Source of the DNA: Aalborgiella sp043740415
GTDB taxonomy: Bacteria > Pseudomonadota > Gammaproteobacteria > Burkholderiales > Burkholderiaceae_C
Direction of reading: 5' to 3'
DNA: 20,077 nt
Assembly (NCBI GenBank): GCA_043740415.1
Contig: JAYUCJ010000243.1
Coordinates: 1-20,077, forward strand
The notes under the pieces are model-generated. The model was not told the DNA's origin, did no database searches, and saw only the letters and a program-made list of their open reading frames with translations. The first letter of the stretch is position 1. Each line of letters begins with the position of its first letter. The position numbers were made by a program, and so were the translations under genes. Shown here in pieces: positions 12,553 to 20,077 of this stretch.

Positions 12553-13929
12553 ATGCGAACCAATTTACATATCCAACAGCATCCCTCGCGTGTTGCCCTG
12601 CACAACGAAATCCACGCCCGACCACCTGAGGCGATGACGGCGCCTGTAGCCATCTCGCATGTGGTGATGGTGTGTGACTTAGAGCAACGCCAAGCCAGCC
12701 GCGAGCATGTGGCCGCCCTGTTGCGCGACCACCATTTACCCCCACCAGACGATACATCTACCCATATCCGCATGGATTTAGGCGGTTTTAGGCTGCGCTG
12801 GGAGCTGCATACCGAGTTTGTCACCTACACCTTCACGCGGGCGATGGAGGGCGACACGCTGGATGAGCGTGAGCCGCAAACAGCCATTGATGCTGTGTCC
12901 CAAGATTGGCTGGAAAAACTGCCAGGTGAGGCGCTGACCTGTATGCATGTGTGGGCGCTACCCAATGGCAAGTTCGTAAGCAATGTGTTTGGCGGCAGCA
13001 CCGTCGCTACGGTCATCAAACATGTCCTGAATGAAGAAACCTTGGTCGGGTCGGCCGTGGCCGATGGTGCAGCTGAAGTGCATACCGATTTTGCCATCCA
13101 TGCCGACGGTTTTTCACGCATGCTCTTGCTGGTGGGCAACATGACGCAGCGCCGTTTAGGGCGTTTGGTGCAGCGTTTGCTTGAAATTGAAACCTACCGC
13201 ATGGCGGCTTTGCTGGGCTTGCCCGCTGCGCGAGACGCGGGTCAATCTTTGGCTTATGCTGAACGTGAGTTGGCAGAATTGGCAGAATCTATTCGCAGCG
13301 CCGAACGCTACGACGAACCGGCTTTGCTAGACCGTCTCACCAAACTGGCAGGCCAAGTCGAAAGCCAATACGCCTCTACACATTCACGCTTTTCAGCCAG
13401 CAGCGCGTATTTTGAATTGGTCGATGAGCGCATCGCCGATATCAATGAATCACGCTTGGGCGAGCTGCAAACCATTCGCGAATTCATGGACAGACGCTTG
13501 ACTCCGGCGCGCAGCACCTGCGAGTGGGCGACGCGGCGGCAAGATGCGCTGTCGCAACGCGTCTCGCGCATCAGCAGCCTCTTGCGAACCCGTGTGGAGA
13601 TCGAGCAGCAGCAAAGCGCCCAAGCGCTGTTGACCACGATGAACGACAGGCAGGGTCTGCAGCTTAAATTGCAATCAACGGTTGAAGGCTTGTCCGTTGC
13701 TGCCATCACCTATTACATCGTTGGATTGGTGAGTTATATGGCCAAAGGCGCACAAAAACTGGGCTGGCCGGTGAGCGGCGAAGTCACCGCTGCTGCTGCT
13801 ATTCCGTTCGTGGCATTTGCGGTTTGGTGGTCGTTGCGACGCCTGCATCAAAAAATCGCCTCGCATGCCTCGTCACATTCGTCTGTACATTCGTCTGCAC
13901 ATTCGACTTCACAATCTTCTAAACATTAA
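12553..13929 (+). CDS. DUF3422 family membrane protein
   Basis: The 458-aa product begins with the family's conserved opening (HPSRVALHNEIHARPPEAM, about 8-26). It continues with a large soluble region with GGFRLRWELHTEFVTYTF, a long helical section (about 240-360, coiled-coil-like, rich in A, E, L and R), and two C-terminal membrane segments (about 380-400 and 410-432). The function of the family is unknown. ATG 12553 is chosen because the open frame upstream crosses the tctA terminator. The last 21 residues are an unusual Ser/His tail encoded by five 12-bp tandem units. The next gene starts 7 bp after the stop, so the two are likely cotranscribed. Confidence 0.88.
   Translation: MRTNLHIQQHPSRVALHNEIHARPPEAMTAPVAISHVVMVCDLEQRQASREHVAALLRDHHLPPPDDTSTHIRMDLGGFRLRWELHTEFVTYTFTRAMEGDTLDEREPQTAIDAVSQDWLEKLPGEALTCMHVWALPNGKFVSNVFGGSTVATVIKHVLNEETLVGSAVADGAAEVHTDFAIHADGFSRMLLLVGNMTQRRLGRLVQRLLEIETYRMAALLGLPAARDAGQSLAYAERELAELAESIRSAERYDEPALLDRLTKLAGQVESQYASTHSRFSASSAYFELVDERIADINESRLGELQTIREFMDRRLTPARSTCEWATRRQDALSQRVSRISSLLRTRVEIEQQQSAQALLTTMNDRQGLQLKLQSTVEGLSVAAITYYIVGLVSYMAKGAQKLGWPVSGEVTAAAAIPFVAFAVWWSLRRLHQKIASHASSHSSVHSSAHSTSQSSKH
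13864..13923 (+). repeat. 12-bp tandem repeats coding a His-Ser tail
   Basis: Five 12-bp units (beginning at 13864, 13876, 13888, 13900 and 13912; consensus CATTCGTCTGCA) encode HASS, HSSV, HSSA, HSTS and QSSK at the end of the DUF3422 protein. The two central units differ by one base, so expansion looks recent. Confidence 0.85.
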
Positions 13930-13936
13930 TGCCAAC

Positions 13937-15547
13937 ATGACTTTTAGCTACGCCACGCCGTACACCTCCACCCGGTTACCTGTTTTTGCGCGCAATATCG
14001 TCTCCACTTCGCACCCGATAGGCGCGCAAGCAGGCTTGCGCATTTTGCAGCAAGGTGGCAATGCCGTTGATGCTGCCATTGCTACTGCGGCTGTCATGGC
14101 GATTGTCGAGCCCGTCAGCAATGGCTTGGGCAGCGATGCGTTTTGCATCATCTGGGATGGCAAAGAGTTGCATGGTCTCAACGCTTCGGGCCGTGCGCCC
14201 GCGGCATGGACGCCTGAGTATTTTAAAAATAAATACGGTGCAGAAGCCACCACACCCCCTAAACGCGGCATAGATTCCGTCACCGTGCCGGGCGCTGTGA
14301 GCAGCTGGGTGGCGATGAGCGACAAGTTCGGCAAATTGCCCTTTGCTGATTTGATGCAAAGTGCGATTGAGATTGCCGAGCGTGGCTACTTGCTACCCAT
14401 TGTCGTGCAAGGCAAATGGCAAGCGCCGCTGGCTGAGATTGGCCATTTGCCCGGTTTTGCACAAAGCTTCTTGCCGCATGGGCGAGCCCCGCATGTTGGT
14501 GAACTCTTCAAATTCTTTGCTGCAGCCAAAGCCTTACGCGCCATCGCTGCTACCAAAGGAGAAGCGTTTTATAAAGGCGAGATTGCTGCTGCGCTTGAAA
14601 AATTCTCTACCGACAATGGCGGCAGCTTGAAAGCCAGCGATATGGCGGCGCACACGGTGGATTGGGTCAAACCCATTGCTAAAAACTACCGTGGCCACAC
14701 TTTGCATGAAATTCCGCCGAACGGACAGGGTATTGCGGCCTTGATTGCGCTGGGTATCTTGGAGCACTTTGATTTATCTGGCATGGACGCCGATGGCGCG
14801 GACGTTCAGCACCTGCAAATCGAAGCCATGAAGTTGGCGTTTGCCGATACCTACAAATATGTGTCGGACGCAGCCACGATGGACGTCACCGTTGAGCAGA
14901 TGCTGGATGACAGCTATTTGGCCGCCCGCGCCAAGCTGATTGATCGCAACCAAGCACAAGATTTCAAAGCCGGCAACCCCGTCAAAGGCGGCACGATTTA
15001 CCTGACGGCGGCGGACGAGTCCGGCATGATGGTCAGCATGATTCAAAGCAATTACATGGGTTTTGGCTCGGGTTGCGTGGAGCCGACCTTTGGCATCAGC
15101 TTGCAAAACCGAGGCCATGGCTTCAGTTTGAACGCTGGGCCGAACCAAGTGGCACCCGGCAAACGTCCGTTTCACACCATCATCCCCGCGTTTTTGACCA
15201 AAGACGGCCAGCCCGTGATGAGTTTTGGTGTCATGGGCGGCAATATGCAACCGCAGGGTCATATGCAAACGCTGGTACGCATGCTGGACTACCAGCAAAA
15301 CCCACAAACGGCGTGTGATGCGCCACGCTGGCGGTTCAACGCAGGTTTGGATATCAATGTCGAAGCCACCATGCCAGCCGCCACGGTGCAAGGTCTGCTA
15401 GAACGCGGCCACCACGTCAGCGTGATCAACGACTCGTACCAAGATTTTGGCGCGGGTCAGTTCATTTGGCGCATGGGCGACCCTGCGGCAGAGGGTTACA
15501 TGGCCGCCAGCGACCCGCGCCGCGATGGGCAGGCGGCAGGGTATTGA
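13937..15547 (+). CDS. Gamma-glutamyltransferase-family protein
   Basis: The 536-aa product is an Ntn-hydrolase of the gamma-glutamyltranspeptidase family. N-terminal motifs are GGNAVDAAIATAAVMAIVEPVSNGLG (40-65), LNASGRAP (81-88) and TVPGAVSSW (116-124). Autoprocessing would expose T353 in GGTIYLTAAD as nucleophile, followed by SMIQSNYMGFGSGC (367-380) and MGGNMQPQGHMQ. No signal peptide is visible, so it is probably cytoplasmic, unlike E. coli Ggt. The substrate could be glutathione, another gamma-glutamyl compound or an acyl amide, since the family is diverse. ATG 13937 is preferred over the longer frame from 13817, which lies inside the DUF3422 gene. The EamA gene starts 3 bp after the stop. 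Confidence 0.9.
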   Translation: MTFSYATPYTSTRLPVFARNIVSTSHPIGAQAGLRILQQGGNAVDAAIATAAVMAIVEPVSNGLGSDAFCIIWDGKELHGLNASGRAPAAWTPEYFKNKYGAEATTPPKRGIDSVTVPGAVSSWVAMSDKFGKLPFADLMQSAIEIAERGYLLPIVVQGKWQAPLAEIGHLPGFAQSFLPHGRAPHVGELFKFFAAAKALRAIAATKGEAFYKGEIAAALEKFSTDNGGSLKASDMAAHTVDWVKPIAKNYRGHTLHEIPPNGQGIAALIALGILEHFDLSGMDADGADVQHLQIEAMKLAFADTYKYVSDAATMDVTVEQMLDDSYLAARAKLIDRNQAQDFKAGNPVKGGTIYLTAADESGMMVSMIQSNYMGFGSGCVEPTFGISLQNRGHGFSLNAGPNQVAPGKRPFHTIIPAFLTKDGQPVMSFGVMGGNMQPQGHMQTLVRMLDYQQNPQTACDAPRWRFNAGLDINVEATMPAATVQGLLERGHHVSVINDSYQDFGAGQFIWRMGDPAAEGYMAASDPRRDGQAAGY

Positions 15548-15550
15548 AAA

Positions 15551-16468
15551 ATGATGCAAAAGCAATTTGCCACAGGCTTGCTGTTGGCCATCGTGGGCTC
15601 CATCGCCTTCAGCGGCAAAGCCATCATCGTCAAACTGGCTTACCGCTACGGGGTGGATGCGGTCACCCTCATCATGTACCGCATGCTCTTCGCGCTGCCC
15701 ATTTTTGCAGTCATGGCGTGGTGGTCTAGCCGTGGCAAAGCTGCGCTGACCCGCAACGACTGGCTAGGCATCTTGGGGCTGGGTTTTACGGGTTATTACT
15801 TGGCTAGTTTTCTGGATTTTGCGGGTTTGGCCTACATCAGCGCGGCTTTGGAGCGGCTGATTTTGTACCTCAATCCCACGCTGGTGCTGATTTTGGGCTG
15901 GCTGCTGTACAAAAAGAAAATGTCAGCTAGGCAAATCGGCGCGATGGCGCTGAGTTATGCGGGCATTTTGCTGGTGTTTGGGCATGAACTTAGCATCCAA
16001 AGTGTCAGCACATTGGCTAACAGCAATACGGCGTGGGGCGCGTTGCTGGTTTTCGGTAGCGCCGTGAGCTATGCGATTTACCTCAGCTACAGTGGCGAAA
16101 TGGTCAAGCGGCTGGGTTCTCTGCGCTTGGTCGGTTTGGCGACCACGGTCGCTTGCCTGTTGTGCATCGCCCAGTTTTTGGTGCTACGCCCACTGAGTGC
16201 GATGGCGGTTGCGCCGCAGGTGATTGGTTTGTCCCTCTTGAATGCCACGCTGTGTACGGCCTTGCCCGTCCTTGCTGTCATGATGGCTATTGAGCGCGTA
16301 GGCGCACCGCTGGCGGCACAAACTGGCATGATTGGCCCGTTGTCGACCATTTTGATGGGGGTCTTTATTCTGGGAGAACCGCTCAATGGTTGGATCATGG
16401 CTGGTACGGTGCTGGTGCTGGCGGGCGTGTATCTGGTGTCGCGCAGCCGACCTGTCGCAGCGGATTGA
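15551..16468 (+). CDS. EamA/DMT-family transporter
   Basis: The 305-aa product has ten predicted membrane segments arranged as two EamA repeats (about 7-140 and 160-297). Motifs include VTLIMYRMLFALPIF and ALERLILYLNPTLVLILGWLLYKK in the first repeat, and AAQTGMIGPLSTILMGVFILGEPLNGW in the second. It is an inner-membrane exporter or importer of small metabolites; many homologues export amino acids. It follows the gamma-glutamyltransferase gene after 3 bp and should be translationally coupled to it, which suggests a shared amino-acid or peptide-related role. Confidence 0.93.
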   Translation: MMQKQFATGLLLAIVGSIAFSGKAIIVKLAYRYGVDAVTLIMYRMLFALPIFAVMAWWSSRGKAALTRNDWLGILGLGFTGYYLASFLDFAGLAYISAALERLILYLNPTLVLILGWLLYKKKMSARQIGAMALSYAGILLVFGHELSIQSVSTLANSNTAWGALLVFGSAVSYAIYLSYSGEMVKRLGSLRLVGLATTVACLLCIAQFLVLRPLSAMAVAPQVIGLSLLNATLCTALPVLAVMMAIERVGAPLAAQTGMIGPLSTILMGVFILGEPLNGWIMAGTVLVLAGVYLVSRSRPVAAD

Positions 16469-16552
16469 GATTGATTTAAGGCACAATCTGGTCAGGCATT
16501 TTCGTAAGCATGCCATCGAATAATTAAACGACTAAACATGAGGGGATAGGTT

Positions 16553-17392
16553 ATGGATTTAGGCATTGCAGGCAAATGGGCGCTGGTGTGCGGCGCAAGC
16601 AAAGGGCTGGGTTTGGGTTGTGCGCAAGCGCTGCACGCTGAGGGCGTCAACGTGGTTTTGGTGGCGCGTGGGCTGGAAGTGCTGCAACAAACCGCTACTT
16701 ATTTGATAGCGTCTAAGGCAATAAATACACCGGCTAATGGTCAATTTGAAGATGAAAATCAAGCTAAAGTACTCTTTGTGGCGGCCGACATCACGACGGA
16801 GGCGGGTCGGACTGCGGCTTTTTCGGTAGCGGGCGGACCGGGCAAGGACTTCGATATCGTCGTCACCAACGCTGGCGGCCCACCACCGGGCGATTTTCGC
16901 AACTGGGAACGTGAAGACTGGCTCAAAGCGGTGGATGCCAATATGTTGACGCCGATTGAACTGATCAAAGCCACGGTGGACGGCATGGCAGCGCGCGGTT
17001 TTGGCCGTATAGTCAACATCACTTCAGCAGCGGTGAAAGCCCCGATTGATATTTTGGGCTTGAGCAACGGCGCGCGCAGCGGCTTGACGGGTTTTGTGGC
17101 TGGCGTCGCGCGCACCAGCAAGTTGGTGTCTAACAATGTGACGATCAACAACCTGTTGCCCGGTGCCTATGATACCGACCGCCTCAAAACCACCCTGCAA
17201 GGCGCAGCGCAAAAGTCCGGCAAAAGCATGGACGATGTGATGGACGCCCGCCGCAAAACCATTCCGGCGCAGCGTTTCGGCCACCCCGCCGAGTTCGGCG
17301 CGACGTGTGCGTTTTTGTGCAGCCAACAAGCGGGTTACATCACGGGACAAAATGTGCTGACGGACGGTGGCGCTTATCCAGGCACGTATTAG
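16553..17392 (+). CDS. Atypical short-chain dehydrogenase/reductase with repeat-derived insert
   Basis: The 279-aa product has the Rossmann cofactor motif GASKGLGLG (14-22), NAGG (106-109) and a catalytic-region serine (S158 in ITSAA). The expected Y-x-x-x-K is replaced by S171-N-G-A-R175, so normal SDR catalysis is doubtful; a group of proteobacterial SDRs shares this kind of change. Residues 48-61 and the following dozen are encoded by a dispersed repeat (16694 to about 16755) inserted in frame after the second strand-helix unit. The C-terminus (GYITGQNVLTDGGAYPGTY) is intact. GAGG lies 13 bp and AGG 6 bp before the ATG. A short-chain substrate or a non-enzymatic role are both possible. Confidence 0.88.
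   Translation: MDLGIAGKWALVCGASKGLGLGCAQALHAEGVNVVLVARGLEVLQQTATYLIASKAINTPANGQFEDENQAKVLFVAADITTEAGRTAAFSVAGGPGKDFDIVVTNAGGPPPGDFRNWEREDWLKAVDANMLTPIELIKATVDGMAARGFGRIVNITSAAVKAPIDILGLSNGARSGLTGFVAGVARTSKLVSNNVTINNLLPGAYDTDRLKTTLQGAAQKSGKSMDDVMDARRKTIPAQRFGHPAEFGATCAFLCSQQAGYITGQNVLTDGGAYPGTY
16694..16755 (+). repeat. Dispersed repeat inside the SDR gene
   Basis: The first 42 bp (16694-16735) match the reverse complement of 9481-9522 in 33 of 42 positions and occupy exactly 14 codons. The following bases (GGTCAATTTGAAGATGAAAA) look like the tail of the same family. The repeat's GCTA...ATAGC arms are partly kept (GCTAC...GATAGC). Confidence 0.65.
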
Positions 17393-17447
17393 TTCATTCC
17401 CCTTTTAATTTTCATCCCCATTTTTATTCATTGCAGGAGACAAAACC

Positions 17448-18479
17448 ATGAGCAACATCCTTTCCAAAACAGTTCAAATCGACAAAAACGGCGGTCCTGA
17501 AGAGCTCAAACTCGTTGAACTTGAGGTCGGCGAGCCTGGCCCAGGCCAGATCCGCATCAAACACCACGCCATTGGCTTGAACTTTATTGATGTGTACCAG
17601 CGCAGTGGCGTGTATGCCTTGCCGATGCCCTTGAATTTGGGTATGGAGGGCGCGGGTATCGTCGAAGCCGTGGGCGAGAGCGTGACCCACCTCAAAGTCG
17701 GTGACCGCGCCGCCTACGCCAGCAACCCACCAGGCAGCTACAGCGAGCGCCGCGTGATGCCGGCCATGTGTGTTTGCAAATTGCCTGATGCCATCAGCTT
17801 TGAAACCGGCGCGGCGATGATGCTCAAAGGGCTGACCGCGCAGTATTTGCTACGCCGCACCCTGCCACAAGGCGGTTTGCAGGCGGGTGATTTTGTGTTG
17901 TTCCACGCTGCAGCGGGCGGTGTGGGCTTGATTGCTTGCCAGTGGGCGAAAGCGCTTGGCTTGCAGTTGATCGGTACCGCTGGCTCAGACGCCAAATGTG
18001 CTTTGGCCAAAGAGCACGGCGCTGCCTATGTCATCAACTACAACACCGAAGATTTTGCCGCACGTGTGAAGGAAATCACCGCGGCTGACAATGCAAAAAA
18101 AGGTTTAAAGCCAGGCGCTAAATCGGGTGTTAAGGTGGTTTACGACTCGGTCGGCAAAGACACCTGGGACAAATCGTTGGACTGTTTGCTGCCGTTTGGT
18201 TTGATGGCCAGCTTTGGCAACGCTTCGGGTGTCGTGCCTCCGTTTGCGCCAGGCTCCTTGGGTGCGAAAGGCTCGATTTACGTGACCCGCCAAACCTTGT
18301 TCACCCACATCGCCACGCGTGAATCTACACAAGCGATGGCGGATGAGCTGTTTGCCATCGTCGAAAGCGGCGCGGTCAAAATCCGCATCGACCAGCGTTA
18401 CCCGCTGGCCGATGTGCAGCAAGCGCACCGTGATCTGGAAGCTCGCAAAACCACGGGTTGCACGATCCTGACACTTTAA
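17448..18479 (+). CDS. Quinone oxidoreductase (zinc-independent MDR family)
   Basis: The 343-aa product is a medium-chain NADPH-dependent reductase of the quinone oxidoreductase class. GGPEELKL (15-22) and IDVYQRSGVYALPMPLNLGMEGAGIV (47-72) are class hallmarks. AAGGVG (155-160) binds the nucleotide, followed by LIGTAGSDAKCALAKEHGA and the NY in VINYNTEDF. Zinc-ligand residues are absent. A short basic insert (about 212-225: AKKGLKPGAKSGVK) follows the cofactor domain. AGGAG lies 9 bp before the ATG. The gene is 55 bp after the SDR and likely in the same operon. Its stop overlaps the convergent 154-aa gene by 4 bp. Confidence 0.92.
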   Translation: MSNILSKTVQIDKNGGPEELKLVELEVGEPGPGQIRIKHHAIGLNFIDVYQRSGVYALPMPLNLGMEGAGIVEAVGESVTHLKVGDRAAYASNPPGSYSERRVMPAMCVCKLPDAISFETGAAMMLKGLTAQYLLRRTLPQGGLQAGDFVLFHAAAGGVGLIACQWAKALGLQLIGTAGSDAKCALAKEHGAAYVINYNTEDFAARVKEITAADNAKKGLKPGAKSGVKVVYDSVGKDTWDKSLDCLLPFGLMASFGNASGVVPPFAPGSLGAKGSIYVTRQTLFTHIATRESTQAMADELFAIVESGAVKIRIDQRYPLADVQQAHRDLEARKTTGCTILTL

Positions 18480-18940
18480 AAATCAGCGGCCAATACGGTT
18501 GCCACGGTAACCGCGGCCGCAAGACCTGCCAATTTTTTCTTGTCTTGCGGTTGCGCGCTGGTTACCGGCTGCATGTCTTGTCCAAACTTAGGCCGGCGTG
18601 CATCCAGCACTTTGGCGCCGCTGTGCAGTTTGAGCAAAGCATTGGTTTGCTCGACCAAACTGCTCTTGAGCTCAGAAAGATGGGTGGTAACCGTACCGCC
18701 CGTGCTGCTCAATAGCGGTTTGACTTGATCAAACACGGCAGTGGCCCAGTCATCACGCCATAAAGCTAACGCCTCATGGCTGATCCATTTTCCAACATCG
18801 TTGTTAACACCAGGTGCACAAGCAATAATTACCCAATTGGTGGCTTGATTTGACGATTTGTCATGACCAGCGGGCAACATGGGCGACAGCATTGTACGTG
18901 CGTAGTCAACGTCGTCTAAATAAACAATCATCGTTTCCAT
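18476..18940 (-). CDS. Conserved hypothetical protein (154 aa)
   Basis: I cannot name this family. The N-terminal two thirds look globular (METMIVYLDDVDYARTMLSP, then WVIIACAPGVNNDVGKWIS and WRDDWATAVFDQVKPLL), followed by a Ser/Thr-rich helical part. The C-terminus is a basic KKK motif and a short hydrophobic stretch (LAGLAAAVTVATVLAADF, 137-154), which could be a membrane tail anchor. AAGGA (18948-18952 on the - strand) lies 8 bp before the ATG. It overlaps the convergent oxidoreductase gene by 4 bp. Upstream are three 10-bp repeats of the type GGTTAAC (18961-18990) that could be an operator. Confidence 0.75.
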   Translation of the reverse strand: METMIVYLDDVDYARTMLSPMLPAGHDKSSNQATNWVIIACAPGVNNDVGKWISHEALALWRDDWATAVFDQVKPLLSSTGGTVTTHLSELKSSLVEQTNALLKLHSGAKVLDARRPKFGQDMQPVTSAQPQDKKKLAGLAAAVTVATVLAADF

Positions 18941-19028
18941 ATATATATCCTTATAAATCTTAGGTTAACTTGGGCTAACTCAGGTTAAATGGGGAAAAGC
19001 GCAGCGTTGTTTAGTGGGAAGGCATCTC

Positions 19029-19751
19029 CTAGTTATGGTTTGCAGCAGACGATAAGGAAGTGCGACGAGTTACCAACCAACCCGCCCCCAATACGCCAGC
19101 GACGGAGATTGCATACGTTCCCCACTCAGCAAGGGATTGCATGGTTTTTTCACTGGGCAGTGAAGCTGGACCACCATAAACGACATCCAATATGGGTTCA
19201 CTAACGATCATTTTTGCAGCAGTAAACGCCAATACAGCAGCGCCAATTTTGATAATGGCAGGGAAACGTTCCACCAATTTGAGCACCATGGTGCTGCCGT
19301 AAACCACAATCGGCACGCTCACCAAGAGTCCAATGATGACCAAGTCAAACGAACCATGTGCTGCGCCTGCGACGCCGAGCACGTTGTCAACACCCATCAA
19401 AGCATCAGCCACCACAATGGTTTTCATGGCTCCCCAAAAAGTGCTGACAACCGGGCCATCGTGTTCTTTGTGACCATTGTCGGCCAACAATTTATAGGCA
19501 ATCCACAGCAAACCCAAGCCGCCAACCAGCATCAAGCCTGGAATTTTCAATAACCAGACGACACCAACGGTCATCACCGCTCGAATGGCAATAGCACCAA
19601 AAGTACCCCACGCAATGGCTTTTTTCTGTAAGTGTTTAGGTAAGCTTCGTGCTGCCAAAGCGATAACGATAGCGTTATCACCCGCCAGAACTAGGTCAAT
19701 CAAAATAATAGCCAATAGGGCGGACCACCAAGGCGTTGAGAATAATTCCAT
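19029..19751 (-). CDS. TerC-family integral membrane protein
   Basis: The 240-aa product has about seven membrane segments. It carries the TerC family signatures: LIDLVLAGDNAIVIALAARSLP (about 19-40) and ADALMGVDNVLGVAGAAHG (about 117-135), each with the conserved acidic D-N pair proposed to handle metal ions. Related proteins (Alx, YkoY, YceF) act in manganese efflux or metal loading of exported proteins. ATG 19751 is chosen because GGAG lies 6 bp upstream and the family begins MELF; the upstream TTG at 19775 would precede this ribosome site. The 5' region carries a candidate yybP-ykoY riboswitch, which agrees with manganese-dependent control. Confidence 0.92.
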   Translation of the reverse strand: MELFSTPWWSALLAIILIDLVLAGDNAIVIALAARSLPKHLQKKAIAWGTFGAIAIRAVMTVGVVWLLKIPGLMLVGGLGLLWIAYKLLADNGHKEHDGPVVSTFWGAMKTIVVADALMGVDNVLGVAGAAHGSFDLVIIGLLVSVPIVVYGSTMVLKLVERFPAIIKIGAAVLAFTAAKMIVSEPILDVVYGGPASLPSEKTMQSLAEWGTYAISVAGVLGAGWLVTRRTSLSSAANHN

Positions 19752-19901
19752 GTAAAACTCCAATTTTCCGTTCAAGTATCAAATTGGAAATCTAGCTAGC
19801 AGACTTCCAGCGTACGAAACTGAACAGGTTTAGGAGATGCGGTTAAAGTTAAACTCAACTTTTGTAGACACGCTGCGACCAAACCTGTTTCGGTTTCAAT
19901 C

Positions 19902-20052
19902 GAAGGTCTGGCTCATCATGCAAAGGCTAGCATGACCAACAAACCGGAAGCTTTACTTTTCACATAAAACTTCGAAATGACGATTTGTTGTTGCGGTTTT
20001 GCCGATCAACCATGAAATGGATCATCTGCAAAATAGGGAGTTACTCCCCTTC
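19902..20052 (-). promoter_or_regulatory. Candidate yybP-ykoY (manganese) riboswitch
   Basis: Read on the - strand, the leader begins GAAGGGGAGTAACTCCC (20052 downward), the characteristic opening of the yybP-ykoY aptamer. It ends with a hairpin GGTCATGC...GCATGATGAGCC and AGACCTTC. GAAGG (20052-20048) pairs with CCTTC (19906-19902) as the closing stem. Between aptamer and start, AAACAGGTTT and AAACCTGTT can pair as an expression platform. The aptamer senses Mn2+ and typically turns on TerC/MntP-type genes. This accounts for most of the 326 bp upstream of the TerC gene. Confidence 0.75.
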
Positions 20053-20077
20053 TTACAGGTATTGTGCGGCAGAATCA

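Noticed and set aside
13817..13936. Upstream extension of the gamma-glutamyltransferase gene
   Set aside because: It lies in another frame of the DUF3422 end, including its 12-bp repeats; the family begins at about ATG 13937.
14774..15391. 205-codon open frame antisense to the gamma-glutamyltransferase gene
   Set aside because: It is an ordinary shadow of a GC-biased gene: no ribosome site, no recognisable domain, low-complexity His/Arg content.
19752..19775. TTG start for the TerC gene
   Set aside because: The in-frame GGAG lies between this TTG and ATG 19751, so it serves the ATG; the family begins MELF.
1..20077. CRISPR arrays, insertion sequences or rRNA genes
   Set aside because: No spaced repeat array, no transposase reading frame with terminal inverted repeats and no rRNA-like segment was seen on either strand.

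Overview
The window looks like a chromosomal segment of a betaproteobacterium, most likely a member of the Comamonadaceae (Burkholderiales). The evidence is the TctB/TctA tripartite tricarboxylate transporter pair, a DUF3422 protein, the divergent SDR and quinone-oxidoreductase neighbours, and a short dispersed repeat with a GCTAT...ATAGC hairpin of a kind common in that family. The assignment rests on gene content and recalled protein similarity, not on a search.

Layout. A tRNA-Ser(CGA) gene at 2-89 is the insertion target of two tandem integrative elements. Element 1 (about 32-2788, 2.7 kb) carries a P2/186-like tyrosine integrase, a small unknown ORF, a hairpin-rich intergenic segment that ends in a terminator, and an AbrB-like/RelE-like toxin-antitoxin pair. 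Its ends are a 58-bp perfect repeat of the tRNA 3' portion (32-89 and 2731-2788). Just inside each end lies a matching 20-bp array of two TGTCAAC units spaced 11 bp apart. Element 2 (about 2731-8538, 5.8 kb) carries an XRE regulator divergent from a three-gene cargo operon: DUF1643, an FtsZ-like GTPase-domain protein with a twin-arginine leader, and a lipoprotein. On the opposite strand are an AlpA-small ORF-RepA helicase operon and a P4-type integrase. A 15-bp remnant of the tRNA end (8524-8538) marks its far junction. It too has a perfect 20-bp repeat near each end, here two GATGGGTA units, and one copy overlaps the integrase start codon.

From 8565 on the sequence looks like ordinary chromosome: TatD-type hydrolase, spermidine-synthase-like protein, TctB-TctA, a strong terminator, DUF3422, gamma-glutamyltransferase-like enzyme, EamA transporter, atypical SDR and quinone oxidoreductase on the + strand. 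They are followed by a small conserved protein and a TerC-family membrane protein on the - strand. The TerC gene is preceded by what looks like a yybP-ykoY (manganese) riboswitch.

Most interesting points: (1) the exported or membrane-targeted half-FtsZ in a mobile-element operon next to a lipoprotein; (2) paired integrase arm-site arrays that define both nested elements; (3) a candidate structured RNA at about 1579-1823; (4) a dispersed repeat that has entered the SDR coding sequence in frame; (5) a 3 x 15-bp iterated operator at the cargo promoter.
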